Assembly: GCF_015223065.1 (NCBI RefSeq)
Contig: NZ_JADFBY010000001.1
Span: 1 to 64,000 of the forward strand
Length of the DNA: 64,000 nucleotides
DNA from: Mucilaginibacter sp. JRF
GTDB taxonomy: Bacteria > Bacteroidota > Bacteroidia > Sphingobacteriales > Sphingobacteriaceae
Reading direction: 5' to 3'
A model generated the notes under the pieces. That model was not told the origin of the DNA. It saw nothing but the letters and a program-made list of their open reading frames with translations, and made no database searches. Positions 1-7,513 of the stretch are shown piece after piece. The position numbers and the translations under genes were made by a program. Positions within the stretch are counted from its first letter, which is position 1. The number at the start of each line of letters is the position of its first letter.

Positions 1-491
1 CTATTATTTTGGACGATTGATAAGGTTAAGGTCTTCCCATATAACTTCTCAATATTTCTGATGTAATAATTTGATCGATGTCTTTCTATTTCTAAACTAT
101 CTTCAAATTGTTTGTTTTTGGTTTCTATAGTACTAATCAAAATGGAAGTTGCTTTCCCATTTGAATTATAACGCATTGCTGAAAGAATGATTATTATTAT
201 AGTTATTAAAGTTACGATGTAGGCCAGCAAGAAATATTTTCTTGATAAATATTTCATACGTTGAGAATGACTGAGTTGAGATATTTCATCGTAATTGTAA
301 CCGGCTTTTTTAGCAAACTCCGCTCGCTCATTCTCCGGCAGTCTATCAATAATTTTTACAATATCTTTTGATTTGATTTTTCTATTATAAGCAAAAAGCC
401 AAACAAACAACAAGATAATGTAGGCAACAACAGCTAATGGTTCTTTAGCAATTTCTGGCAAAGCAGAAATAAATTGATCAATATTCTCCAT
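1..491 (-). CDS. Membrane protein of unknown function, 3' end beyond window
   Basis: Open frame from ATG at 491 (starts MENIDQFISALPEIA) that is still open at base 1, so at least 163 residues. Two hydrophobic helices are visible, about residues 15-33 and 80-100, with a short charged segment between them (DIVKIIDRLPENERAEFAKK) and a charged, coiled-coil-like tail after the second. I do not recognise the family. Base composition is clearly more AT-rich than the rest of the window, and the gene lies on the 3' side of tRNA-Arg, a common integration target, so it may belong to an acquired island. No function is assigned. Confidence 0.6.
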   Translation of the reverse strand, partial: MENIDQFISALPEIAKEPLAVVAYIILLFVWLFAYNRKIKSKDIVKIIDRLPENERAEFAKKAGYNYDEISQLSHSQRMKYLSRKYFLLAYIVTLITIIIIILSAMRYNSNGKATSILISTIETKNKQFEDSLEIERHRSNYYIRNIEKLYGKTLTLSIVQNN

Positions 492-721
492 GGCCGACTT
501 GTAAGGTATCAAAATATCAGAAAGGAATGGAAATTATCTGTCTTTAATCCGTTACTAGAGGATTTACTACGTGTTTCTCAAGGCAATATAATGAAAAATA
601 CCATCCTCTGGAATCGTTATCAATAGTTTAATTGTGCGTAACGACTATGGCTAAGGATTGAAAAGCTGAACCGTTAGAATAAAGATAATTGTAATTTTAT
701 AATGAGTGATTTTTGGTAGGT

Positions 722-761
722 AAAAACAAAGGGGACAAACGATAGGAGTTTCGTTTGTCCC
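722..761 (-). terminator. Terminator after tRNA-Arg
   Basis: A perfect 11-bp stem (732-742 with 751-761, loop 743-750) lies just past the tRNA 3' end. Read on the minus strand it is followed by a T-rich run, as expected for a Rho-independent terminator. I see no gene in 492-721. Confidence 0.75.
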
Positions 762-767
762 AATGAG

Positions 768-841
768 TGATCCCGTTTGGATTCGAACCAAAGACCTACT
801 GCTTAGAAGGCAGTTGCTCTATCCAGCTGAGCTACGGGACC
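768..841 (-). tRNA. tRNA-Arg (anticodon TCT)
   Basis: Complete cloverleaf of 74 nt without encoded CCA. Acceptor GGTCCCG pairs with CGGGATC with one G-T pair. D stem is GCTC/GAGC, anticodon stem ACTGC/GCAGT with loop CTTCTAA (TCT at 807-805), and the T arm is TTTGG-TTCGAAT-CCAAA. The gene reads AGA codons. It has its own promoter and terminator. Confidence 0.96.
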
Positions 842-865
842 GTACCGCGTTTTTATTTCGCGGTG

Positions 866-896
866 CAAATATGCTAATTATTAATGGAATTGACAA
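866..896 (-). promoter_or_regulatory. Probable promoter of tRNA-Arg
   Basis: Minus-strand TTG (896-894), a 20-nt spacer, then CATATTTG (873-866), one base off the Bacteroidota -7 consensus TAnnTTTG. Transcription would start about 20 nt before the tRNA. A small CCGCG/CGCGG hairpin sits in that leader. Confidence 0.5.
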
Positions 897-934
897 TGCC
901 GATTTTTGGCTGCTTTTTTTGACGATGAAAGGCA

Positions 935-1015
935 AAAATAAAGCCCCCTTACACTCGCTGTTTGGGGGCTTCAAACCTAAACCTTATCACATTAGTAAGT
1001 AGTGAAACTTACTTA
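935..1015 (-). ncRNA. Candidate small RNA of about 80 nt
   Basis: A minus-strand promoter-like sequence (1054-1021) is followed by a 7-bp hairpin (1007-1013 with 994-1000) and then a strong 8-bp hairpin (964-971 with 941-948) ending in TTTATTTTTG, a typical terminator. No reading frame of note lies between. This is the layout of an independently transcribed small RNA. I cannot match it to a known family. The hairpin could instead be the distant terminator of the DoxX gene, which ends at 1249. Confidence 0.4.
941..971 (-). terminator. Rho-independent terminator
   Basis: Stem AAGCCCCC (941-948) with GGGGGCTT (964-971). On the minus strand the stem is followed by TTTATTTTTG. It ends either the candidate small RNA or the DoxX transcript. 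Confidence 0.7.
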
Positions 1016-1020
1016 AGCTG

Positions 1021-1054
1021 CAAATCTAATAAAATGGTGTAGAATATACACCAA
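1021..1054 (-). promoter_or_regulatory. Promoter-like sequence for candidate small RNA
   Basis: Perfect TAnnTTTG match TAGATTTG (1028-1021) with TTG at 1054-1052, spacer 23 nt, at the long end for Bacteroidota promoters. The stretch 1055-1248 is AT-rich and holds nothing else I can support. Confidence 0.45.
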
Positions 1055-1248
1055 ACTTTTGTAAAAAACTTATTATAATAGTATTTATTTACATATTGAT
1101 AAATGTTTTAATCTATTAAGAAAACTTAAGAACATTAAAAACTAATATGAAATACTATTATATAGAATGATAATAAATACCAATAATTTATTAAAAGCGA
1201 AAGATAATGATGCTCAAAAAATCGGTTTACTGATGCCTTAAACCATGT

Positions 1249-1650
1249 TTAGTGCTTGCGCAATGTGCTATCAATGGCGTAGCTGTTATAAGGCAAAAAA
1301 TAATACAAAACCGCGAAATATAAGCCGTAGAGCATTTGTATAAAAACATTGTTCCACTGCTCAATCGTGCTTGAGCCAAAGATGAGCATCAGCATAATTA
1401 CCGCCCCGCCAACAATGGCGTAACGAGTAAACAGCCCAATAAGCAGTAATACACCAACCAATAATTCGGCAAAGGGCAACAAATAAGCAAAGGCATGAAC
1501 CATACCTTGCGGAAATACCGACTGGCTGAATTCACCTACCATCCAGCCGCTGAATTTATCGAGCTTGGGCATACGTGCCAAACCATGGCCAAGCATACTC
1601 ACGGCTATGGGCAGGCGTGCTAACAGGTAACTTACTTGCGGGTTATTCAT
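1249..1650 (-). CDS. DoxX family membrane protein
   Basis: 133 residues with four hydrophobic helices, the size and pattern of the DoxX family. Visible family features are the N-terminal LLARLPIAVSMLGHGLARM segment and the central FAYLLPFAELLVGVLLLIG helix. DoxX proteins are inner-membrane proteins linked to quinone or thiol redox chemistry in some species; the role here is unknown. The start codon overlaps the stop of the upstream phosphodiesterase gene by 4 bp (ATGA), so the two are almost certainly co-transcribed and translationally coupled. Confidence 0.85.
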   Translation of the reverse strand: MNNPQVSYLLARLPIAVSMLGHGLARMPKLDKFSGWMVGEFSQSVFPQGMVHAFAYLLPFAELLVGVLLLIGLFTRYAIVGGAVIMLMLIFGSSTIEQWNNVFIQMLYGLYFAVLYYFLPYNSYAIDSTLRKH

Positions 1651-2912
1651 TTTGTATTCAACAACACTTCATTGGCTATTTTGTTGTTGCCGTCGGTTTG
1701 TTGTTGCGGGATAAGGCCCAGTATTTGGGTGATGATGTTATATACATTTACGTTGCTGAAAGCCTTAATCTGTTGGTGCTTTTTAAAGGCCGGTCCCCAG
1801 GCCATAAAGGTGGCGTGCACATCCTTCACCAAAAACGGATCGAACCCGTGCCAGCCGGGGTTAATGTTTGTCTTGCCTATGTATTTGAACACGTGCGGCC
1901 AGTCGGGCTTTAACAATATATCACCTATGCGGTTATACTTATCATCCTTTGAGCCATAATGCAGGCGCGCGGGCATATCCTGCTTTAATATCACCTGGTA
2001 ATCCTTTGCCTGTGCTTTCAGTGCTTTATAGGTGCTTTGTATATCGGCACCGGGTTTGGCGTACAACTCAACCAATATGCCATCACCGGCAATAACAAAT
2101 TTTGAGGTATCAATGGCGGGTAATTGTATAGGGTGCTCGTTGTCAACGCGGGTCATGCCGTGGTCGGATACGAAAACGAAATTCACATCCAGTCCCGTCG
2201 ATTTACTCACCTTAACCAACTCATTCACCACCGAATCAACATACTGTACCGCCGCGCCTGCTTCTTTCGAGTCGGGGCCATATTTGTGCGCGGCATCATC
2301 CACGTTCGACATATAGAAGGTGATCAGGTGCGGGCGTTCAGCTTCGGGCAGCCGCAGCCATTCGCCAACCTTTTGTATGCGGGTGTTAATGGGTATTTGT
2401 TTGTTGTAATTGTAATAGTAAGTAGGGTTTGTGCCTTGTATGGGCGCTTCGGCTGCTACCCAGTAAAAGCTGGCTGAAAGCATCTGCTGTTTTTCGGCCA
2501 ATACCCATAGCGGTGTACCGCCATACCATGAGCTATCGGCAACGGCTTTTTTATCGCTATTGTCATAGTGTTTTTTCGTTGCCGGGTCGTAAAAGTTATT
2601 ATGTACCAACCCGGTATGTGCCGGGTACATGCCCGTTACCAGGGTGTAATGGTTAGGGAAGGTAAGCGATGGGTATGATGGTATCATGGCATCGGCACGT
2701 ACGCCGCTATCACTGTAAGCAAGCAGGTGTTGCGCGTTATACTTCTTAGCGAAATCGTACCTGAAAGCATCTGATGATATCAGTATAACATAAGGCTTTT
2801 TTTGCTGAGCCTTGCTGTTTTTACGACCGGCGATGATCTGCTGCGTGGTATCAGTTTGGGCGTAGCTGCTCAAAAAAAGCAGCATGAGGGGTATGGCCAA
2901 AAAGTATTTCAT
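1647..2912 (-). CDS. Alkaline-phosphatase-superfamily ectonucleotide pyrophosphatase/phosphodiesterase
   Basis: About 421 residues with a Sec signal peptide (MKYFLAIPLMLLFLSSYAQ), so exported. The NPP-type core is clear: metal-binding Asp in ISSDAFRYDF, the nucleophile Thr in YPSLTFPNHYTL, and later SNVDDAAHKYGPDS and SDHGM metal ligands. Enzymes of this type hydrolyse phosphodiester or pyrophosphate bonds of nucleotides or phospholipids in the periplasm; the substrate cannot be read from sequence. The frame extends upstream to a TTG at 2921, but that codon lies inside the -7 promoter element, so ATG at 2912 is preferred. Confidence 0.88.
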   Translation of the reverse strand: MKYFLAIPLMLLFLSSYAQTDTTQQIIAGRKNSKAQQKKPYVILISSDAFRYDFAKKYNAQHLLAYSDSGVRADAMIPSYPSLTFPNHYTLVTGMYPAHTGLVHNNFYDPATKKHYDNSDKKAVADSSWYGGTPLWVLAEKQQMLSASFYWVAAEAPIQGTNPTYYYNYNKQIPINTRIQKVGEWLRLPEAERPHLITFYMSNVDDAAHKYGPDSKEAGAAVQYVDSVVNELVKVSKSTGLDVNFVFVSDHGMTRVDNEHPIQLPAIDTSKFVIAGDGILVELYAKPGADIQSTYKALKAQAKDYQVILKQDMPARLHYGSKDDKYNRIGDILLKPDWPHVFKYIGKTNINPGWHGFDPFLVKDVHATFMAWGPAFKKHQQIKAFSNVNVYNIITQILGLIPQQQTDGNNKIANEVLLNTK

Positions 2913-2918
2913 GTACAA

Positions 2919-2926
2919 CAAAAATA
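2919..2926 (-). promoter_or_regulatory. -7 element of the phosphodiesterase-DoxX operon
   Basis: TATTTTTG on the minus strand matches TAnnTTTG exactly and lies 7 nt before the ATG at 2912, implying a leaderless or very short 5' end. No clear -33 TTG was found. Confidence 0.45.
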
Positions 2927-2964
2927 CTTAAATGAGTATAAACAGCATTGCCATAGCAGTTAAT

Positions 2965-2990
2965 TTGAAATAACAATTATGTTATATTTG
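2965..2990 (+). promoter_or_regulatory. Promoter of the 3011 lipoprotein gene
   Basis: TTG (2965-2967) and TATATTTG (2983-2990) with a 15-nt spacer, slightly short, located 20 nt before the start codon. Confidence 0.5.
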
Positions 2991-3010
2991 CCGCCGCTTA
3001 AACATATCAC

Positions 3011-3640
3011 ATGAAACTACGCATATTTTATATCCTCGCATTCTTTGTTGCATTATCAGCCTGTAAAAAGGATGACATTGAGAGCTTTCCGCATGTATTG
3101 AAGGGAGTAAAGATCTCTCAAAAAGGTGATATACGTTTATATACCACAGGAGGTGCAGAAATTAAGAATAAATCAGTTATTCAACAGTTCACAAATCAAT
3201 GGTCTGATCCGGTTGCGGATTACAATCCCGGAGTAGATATAATTACTTTTTCAAGTAAGGATACCATAACATTTGGCACAAGTAATCTAAAGTATTCGGT
3301 ACAACGAAAAGGAGATAGATTTCTGTTTTATTCAGAGTACCCGGTTTTTTTAGGCATTGAGCGTGCTATGGACCCATATTTAGCCTACACATCAGAGATC
3401 ATTCCAATTGACGCGACGTCAGGATATGATCCGCGCAGAAAAGATGTAAGGGTAGCTTATGGTAACAACAATAACTTCAGGCTTAGTTTCTTGTTATATA
3501 AAATTAAACGTAGTGATGGTTATAATTTCTCCATAACCCAAGGCGGATTATACAACGAAATAAACAAAAGCAGTTTGCGTGACCTACAGCAAGGCGATAC
3601 ATTAGCTGTGCAGGAATTCACGATCAATTATAAAAATTAA
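3011..3640 (+). CDS. Hypothetical lipoprotein
   Basis: 209 residues starting with a lipoprotein signal peptide, lipobox LSAC with Cys18 followed by KKDD. The rest is a soluble, beta-rich sequence without motifs I recognise. It is a single-gene unit with its own promoter and converges on the BLUF gene with an 11-bp gap. Codon and base composition are more AT-rich than its neighbours. It probably sits on the periplasmic or outer-membrane surface; function unknown. Confidence 0.75.
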   Translation: MKLRIFYILAFFVALSACKKDDIESFPHVLKGVKISQKGDIRLYTTGGAEIKNKSVIQQFTNQWSDPVADYNPGVDIITFSSKDTITFGTSNLKYSVQRKGDRFLFYSEYPVFLGIERAMDPYLAYTSEIIPIDATSGYDPRRKDVRVAYGNNNNFRLSFLLYKIKRSDGYNFSITQGGLYNEINKSSLRDLQQGDTLAVQEFTINYKN

Positions 3641-3651
3641 GCTTATCAGCC

Positions 3652-4068
3652 TCAATTCATCTTATTATTCTCGGCAAAGCCTTTGAGCATAATAATGGCG
3701 GCATTCACTTTTTCACTGTTTAAAAAGCTTTGGCTTTGCGGGTCAACATAACCCTCAAATTCCTCCAATACATCAGCATTAACGGATGCGAAACCCATGC
3801 TCCAGTCAGGGAAGTTACGGGTTTGTAAAGGACCGGCGGCAAGTTCTATCACGTTGCGGTGCCTGTCATCAAGCAGTATTTTGTGGTAGGTTGCCATTAC
3901 GGCTTCGCGCTCGCCCTCAAGCACCTGCATAAAGGTGCCACCCGCGTACATCAGCATACCCGTAAGCTCATTAGCCACATTATTATCCCTGCTAACCGAT
4001 AGTATTTCGGCCAATTCAAAATCGGTAAATAAATGGTTGGCTGTACTTAAATAAATAATATTGAACAT
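3652..4068 (-). CDS. BLUF-domain blue-light sensor
   Basis: 139 residues from ATG 4068, essentially a single BLUF domain that binds FAD and senses blue light. Counted from this start, the key residues are Tyr6 (IIYLSTA), Asn30 (SRDNN), Gln48 (FMQVLEG), Trp89 and Met91 (DWSMGF). Their spacing matches AppA Tyr21, Asn45, Gln63, Trp104, Met106 exactly. The frame can be extended to 4107, but that would run through the terminator hairpin of glgB, so 4068 is chosen. There is no output domain, so it must act by protein contact. The partner is not evident. Confidence 0.93.
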   Translation of the reverse strand: MFNIIYLSTANHLFTDFELAEILSVSRDNNVANELTGMLMYAGGTFMQVLEGEREAVMATYHKILLDDRHRNVIELAAGPLQTRNFPDWSMGFASVNADVLEEFEGYVDPQSQSFLNSEKVNAAIIMLKGFAENNKMN

Positions 4069-4077
4069 ATAAAACGT

Positions 4078-4119
4078 AAAAAGCGGATATCTGCAATTCA
4101 ACAGCAATATCCGCTTTTT
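4078..4119 (-). terminator. Terminator of glgB
   Basis: A 13-bp stem (4078-4090 with 4107-4119) with a 16-nt loop, followed on the minus strand by a T-containing stretch. It lies just past the glgB stop codon and right before the BLUF gene. Confidence 0.75.
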
Positions 4120-4137
4120 GTTATATAGAGGATGAAA

Positions 4138-6246
4138 TTATCCTACTCTTTTTAAATATACCGCCCCTAATGGAGGTAAGGCCAGGTTTACAGATTGTGG
4201 TTTGCCATGCCATGCAATACCTTCGGTGTGTAGCTCACCATTATGGGTTGAGCCGCTGCCCCAAAACTCCTGGGCATCCGAATTAAATATCTCGCGCCAC
4301 GTACCTGCTGATGGTACGCCAATGCGGTAATTATGGCGAACAACAGGCGTCATGTTCAAGACAATAACAACTTCATTAGCCGGATCATGACCCTTACGGG
4401 CGTAAACCAATATCGAATCGTTAGCATTGCCGCCATCTACCCATTCAAAGCCGCTCCAGTCAAAAGCTTTTTCGTACAGGGCGGGCTCGGTGCGGTAAAC
4501 GTGGTTAAGGGCCTTTACGGTTTCTTTTACACCCTGATGGCAAGCGTATTCCAGCACGTGCCAATCCAGTGAATACTGATAATTCCATTCACGACCCTGA
4601 CCAAACTCAGCCCCCATAAACAGCAGCTTTGTACCGGGGTGACTAAACATATAGCTGTACAGCAAACGCAGGTTAGCGAATTTTTGCCACTCATCGCCCG
4701 GCATTTTGTTCAGCATTGATTGCTTGCCGTACACCACCTCATCGTGCGAGAAAGGCAGCATAAAGTTCTCGGTAAAGGCGTATATGGTACTAAAGGTTAT
4801 TTGCCCGTGATGGTACTTACGATACACCGGGTCGCTCGAAAAGTATTTTATCGAATCGTGCATCCAGCCCATCATCCATTTCATGCCGAAGCCTAAACCG
4901 CCGTTAAAGGTTGGTCTGCTTACACCCGAGAAAGCTGTTGACTCCTCGGCAATGGTCTGCACATCCGGAAAGTGTGCGTATACGGCCTCGTTAAATTCTT
5001 TCAGAAATGCTATAGCTTCGAGGTTTTGGTTGCCACCATAAATGTTAGGCTCCCATTCGCCGTGGTTGCGTGAATAATCGAGGTATAGCATTGAGGCCAC
5101 AGCATCCACACGTAAACCATCAGCATGGTAACGATCCAGCCAAAACAGCGCGTTACTGATCAGGAACGATTTTACCTCGTTGCGGCCATAGTTAAATATA
5201 AACGATTTCCAATCGGGATGATAACCTTTTCGGGTATCAGCATGCTCATATAAATGCGAGCCATCAAAGCGGTACAAGGCATGCGCATCACCCGGAAAGT
5301 GCGATGGTACCCAATCCAGTATAACACCAATACCCTCGTTGTGCAGGCGCTCTATCAGCTCCATCAGTTGCTGCGGTGTGCCATAGCGCGATGATGCCGC
5401 AAAGTAACCACTTACCTGGTAGCCCCAGCTTGGATAATAGGGGTGCTCCATTATCGGCATAAACTCTACGTGGGTAAAGCCCATTTCCTTTAAGTAAGGC
5501 ACCAGCTTATCACCCAGCTGTGTGTAGCTCAAAAACTCGTCGGGACTTTCAGGACTGCGTGCCCATGACCCCACGTGCATTTCGTAAACCGAATAAGGCT
5601 TATCCAGCGCGTTGTTTTCATGGCGATTGGTCATCCATTGTTTATCCGTCCACTCATAATAAGTATCGGCCACTATAGATGCCGTATGCGGCGGTAACTC
5701 CCAGCGCAGGGCGAAAGGGTCGCTTTTTTCAAGCTCCTCGCCCGATGATGATTTGATGAAGTATTTATAAGTTTCGCCAACGCCAACATTGGGTATAAAA
5801 CCCTCCCAAATACCTGAGCTATCCCAACGTACCAATAACTGGTGCGAACCACGGTTCCAGCCGTTAAAATTACCTATTACCGAAATATACTGCGCATTTG
5901 GCGCCCATACGGCGAAGTAAGTACCCACCACACCATGATGCTCCACCACGTGCGAACCAAATTTTTCGTACAGCTTGTAATGCTTACCCGCCCTGAATAG
6001 TGATATATCAAACTCCGTAAAGCGGCTATATGGCTCTACGGCTTTAAAGGTATGCGTAGCTGCCGGTACGGGTACATCGGGCATGGCGGCGTTTTTTGCC
6101 TTTGCCGGTTTTTTAGGCGCGGCAACGTCGGTAGTTTCAGCATCATTAACAGGGGCGGCTTTGGCGCCTGCTTTTGTTGCCTTCTTAACTTTTTCGGTAG
6201 TAATTTCGGTTATCTCGGTTTCGGTACTCTTGGTTTGCTTTGCCAT
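4138..6246 (-). CDS. glgB: 1,4-alpha-glucan branching enzyme
   Basis: 702 residues from ATG 6246 (start of MAKQTKSTETE). It transfers alpha-1,4 chains to alpha-1,6 positions in cytoplasmic glycogen. Visible parts: an N-terminal CBM48-like beta domain (VGTYFAVWAPNAQYISVIGNFNGW), the GH13 barrel with DWVPSHF, the nucleophile Asp in GLRVDAVAS, the acid/base Glu in TIAEESTAF and SHDEVVYGK, and an all-beta C-terminal domain. About 60 residues rich in Lys, Ala, Thr and Glu precede the enzyme proper and look disordered; usual GlgB proteins lack this. An upstream in-frame start at 6324 exists but adds an unlikely leader. No other glg gene is adjacent. Confidence 0.93.
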   Translation of the reverse strand: MAKQTKSTETEITEITTEKVKKATKAGAKAAPVNDAETTDVAAPKKPAKAKNAAMPDVPVPAATHTFKAVEPYSRFTEFDISLFRAGKHYKLYEKFGSHVVEHHGVVGTYFAVWAPNAQYISVIGNFNGWNRGSHQLLVRWDSSGIWEGFIPNVGVGETYKYFIKSSSGEELEKSDPFALRWELPPHTASIVADTYYEWTDKQWMTNRHENNALDKPYSVYEMHVGSWARSPESPDEFLSYTQLGDKLVPYLKEMGFTHVEFMPIMEHPYYPSWGYQVSGYFAASSRYGTPQQLMELIERLHNEGIGVILDWVPSHFPGDAHALYRFDGSHLYEHADTRKGYHPDWKSFIFNYGRNEVKSFLISNALFWLDRYHADGLRVDAVASMLYLDYSRNHGEWEPNIYGGNQNLEAIAFLKEFNEAVYAHFPDVQTIAEESTAFSGVSRPTFNGGLGFGMKWMMGWMHDSIKYFSSDPVYRKYHHGQITFSTIYAFTENFMLPFSHDEVVYGKQSMLNKMPGDEWQKFANLRLLYSYMFSHPGTKLLFMGAEFGQGREWNYQYSLDWHVLEYACHQGVKETVKALNHVYRTEPALYEKAFDWSGFEWVDGGNANDSILVYARKGHDPANEVVIVLNMTPVVRHNYRIGVPSAGTWREIFNSDAQEFWGSGSTHNGELHTEGIAWHGKPQSVNLALPPLGAVYLKRVG

Positions 6247-6374
6247 ATTAAAATGCCTTTTTAAGGCGGTTATACCCGGTAACAGGCGGAGTGATTTATG
6301 CTCAAATATATCATAATTGAACATACTTAAAAGGGCTTTGTTTTAATACCTTATAGTATATGCCTAAAATAAAA

Positions 6375-6406
6375 AAGGAGCTATCTGTTTATGCAGATAA
6401 CTCCTT
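6375..6406 (-). terminator. Terminator of the OmpA-like gene
   Basis: Stem of 13 positions with one mismatch (6375-6387 with 6394-6406), loop of 6 nt, followed on the minus strand by a run of T. It ends the 6429-7340 gene. Confidence 0.75.
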
Positions 6407-6428
6407 GTATAAGCGCGTTATAATTAAA

Positions 6429-7340
6429 TTATTGTTGCGGTGTTTGCTGAGGCGTAGCAGGCGTTGTAGTACCTTGCTGATTTTGCTGATCAGGCGCTTT
6501 GCCTATCAAATCCATAAACTGATCCAGTTTTGGTGTAATGATGATCTGCGTACGGCGGTTTTTGGTTTTACCGGCCTCGGTATTGTTATCAGCAATTGGG
6601 TTGTACTGACCACGACCACCGGCTGTTAATCTTTTAGGATCAACCGCGTAGTTGTTTTGCAGCGCCTGCACTACTGATGATGCACGCAGGGCACTCAGGT
6701 CCCAGTTGTTACGTATGTTTTTTTGCGAGATAGGCACGTTATCGGTGTTACCCTCAATCAACACATCGTAATTACTGTAATCCTTAATGATCTTGGCAAT
6801 CTTGCTCAATGTTTCGCTTGATTTATCAGAGATCTCAAAACTACCTGATTTGTACAGCATGTTATCAGACAGGGAGATGTAAACCACACCTTTTAGTACC
6901 TGTACATCAACATCGCGCATTTCCTGCTGGTTTAATGAGCGTGTCAGGTTGTTGGTAAGCACCATATTAAGCGAGTCGCTTTTGTTTTTGGCGTTAACCA
7001 ATTGCTGTATATAGCGGTTTGATGCATTGATCTCGTCAACCAGTTTTGATATGTTGAGGTTACCCTGCCCGCTTGAGGTTAAACACTTATCTAATGCCGA
7101 TTGCAGTTGTCTATTATTGGCGCGTTCGGTATTGATCTGGTCGGTAAGGTTTTCAACCTTGTTGGTGGCCACGGCCAGGTTACGCTCAGTAGTGAGGTAT
7201 TTTACACGCATGGATTTTGTGTTGCTATCCAAACGGTTATAATCTGTTTGCAGCTGTTTGTATTTTTTGCTGCTTACACAACCCTGGCCAATTACCGCTG
7301 CGAAAAGCAGTACCGGGATTGCTGTTAATGTTAGTTTCAT
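6429..7340 (-). CDS. OmpA-family peptidoglycan-binding lipoprotein
   Basis: 303 residues. N-terminal lipoprotein signal with lipobox ending in GQGC (Cys21), then a long region of heptad-like coiled coil (about 30-120), then a C-terminal OmpA/MotB domain (about 170-275) with the NTDNVP and LSALRASSVVQAL segments and the conserved NRRTQIIITP. A Gln/Pro/Thr-rich tail follows. Such proteins tether the outer membrane to peptidoglycan. Single-gene unit with its own terminator. Confidence 0.9.
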   Translation of the reverse strand: MKLTLTAIPVLLFAAVIGQGCVSSKKYKQLQTDYNRLDSNTKSMRVKYLTTERNLAVATNKVENLTDQINTERANNRQLQSALDKCLTSSGQGNLNISKLVDEINASNRYIQQLVNAKNKSDSLNMVLTNNLTRSLNQQEMRDVDVQVLKGVVYISLSDNMLYKSGSFEISDKSSETLSKIAKIIKDYSNYDVLIEGNTDNVPISQKNIRNNWDLSALRASSVVQALQNNYAVDPKRLTAGGRGQYNPIADNNTEAGKTKNRRTQIIITPKLDQFMDLIGKAPDQQNQQGTTTPATPQQTPQQ

Positions 7341-7471
7341 GGTATATTATTTTGTGATAAAAATATTAAACAATATTAATCAACTAATATTATGCCATAA
7401 TGTTTTAAAAGGCTATTTATACATTGATATTACATTTTAACAATGCGGATAAATAAACCACTTATAATTAA

Positions 7472-7497
7472 AAAAAGCCGGTTAATACCGGCTTTTT
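7472..7497 (-). terminator. Terminator of the GH31 gene
   Basis: Perfect 11-bp stem (7472-7482 with 7487-7497) and TAAT loop, flanked by A and T runs, so it may work in both directions. It follows the GH31 stop codon. Confidence 0.8.
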
Positions 7498-7513
7498 CAC
7501 TTATTTGATATTG

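Noticed and set aside
763..1002. Plus-strand frame of 79 codons
   Set aside because: It runs through tRNA-Arg on the opposite strand and through the terminator; not a gene.
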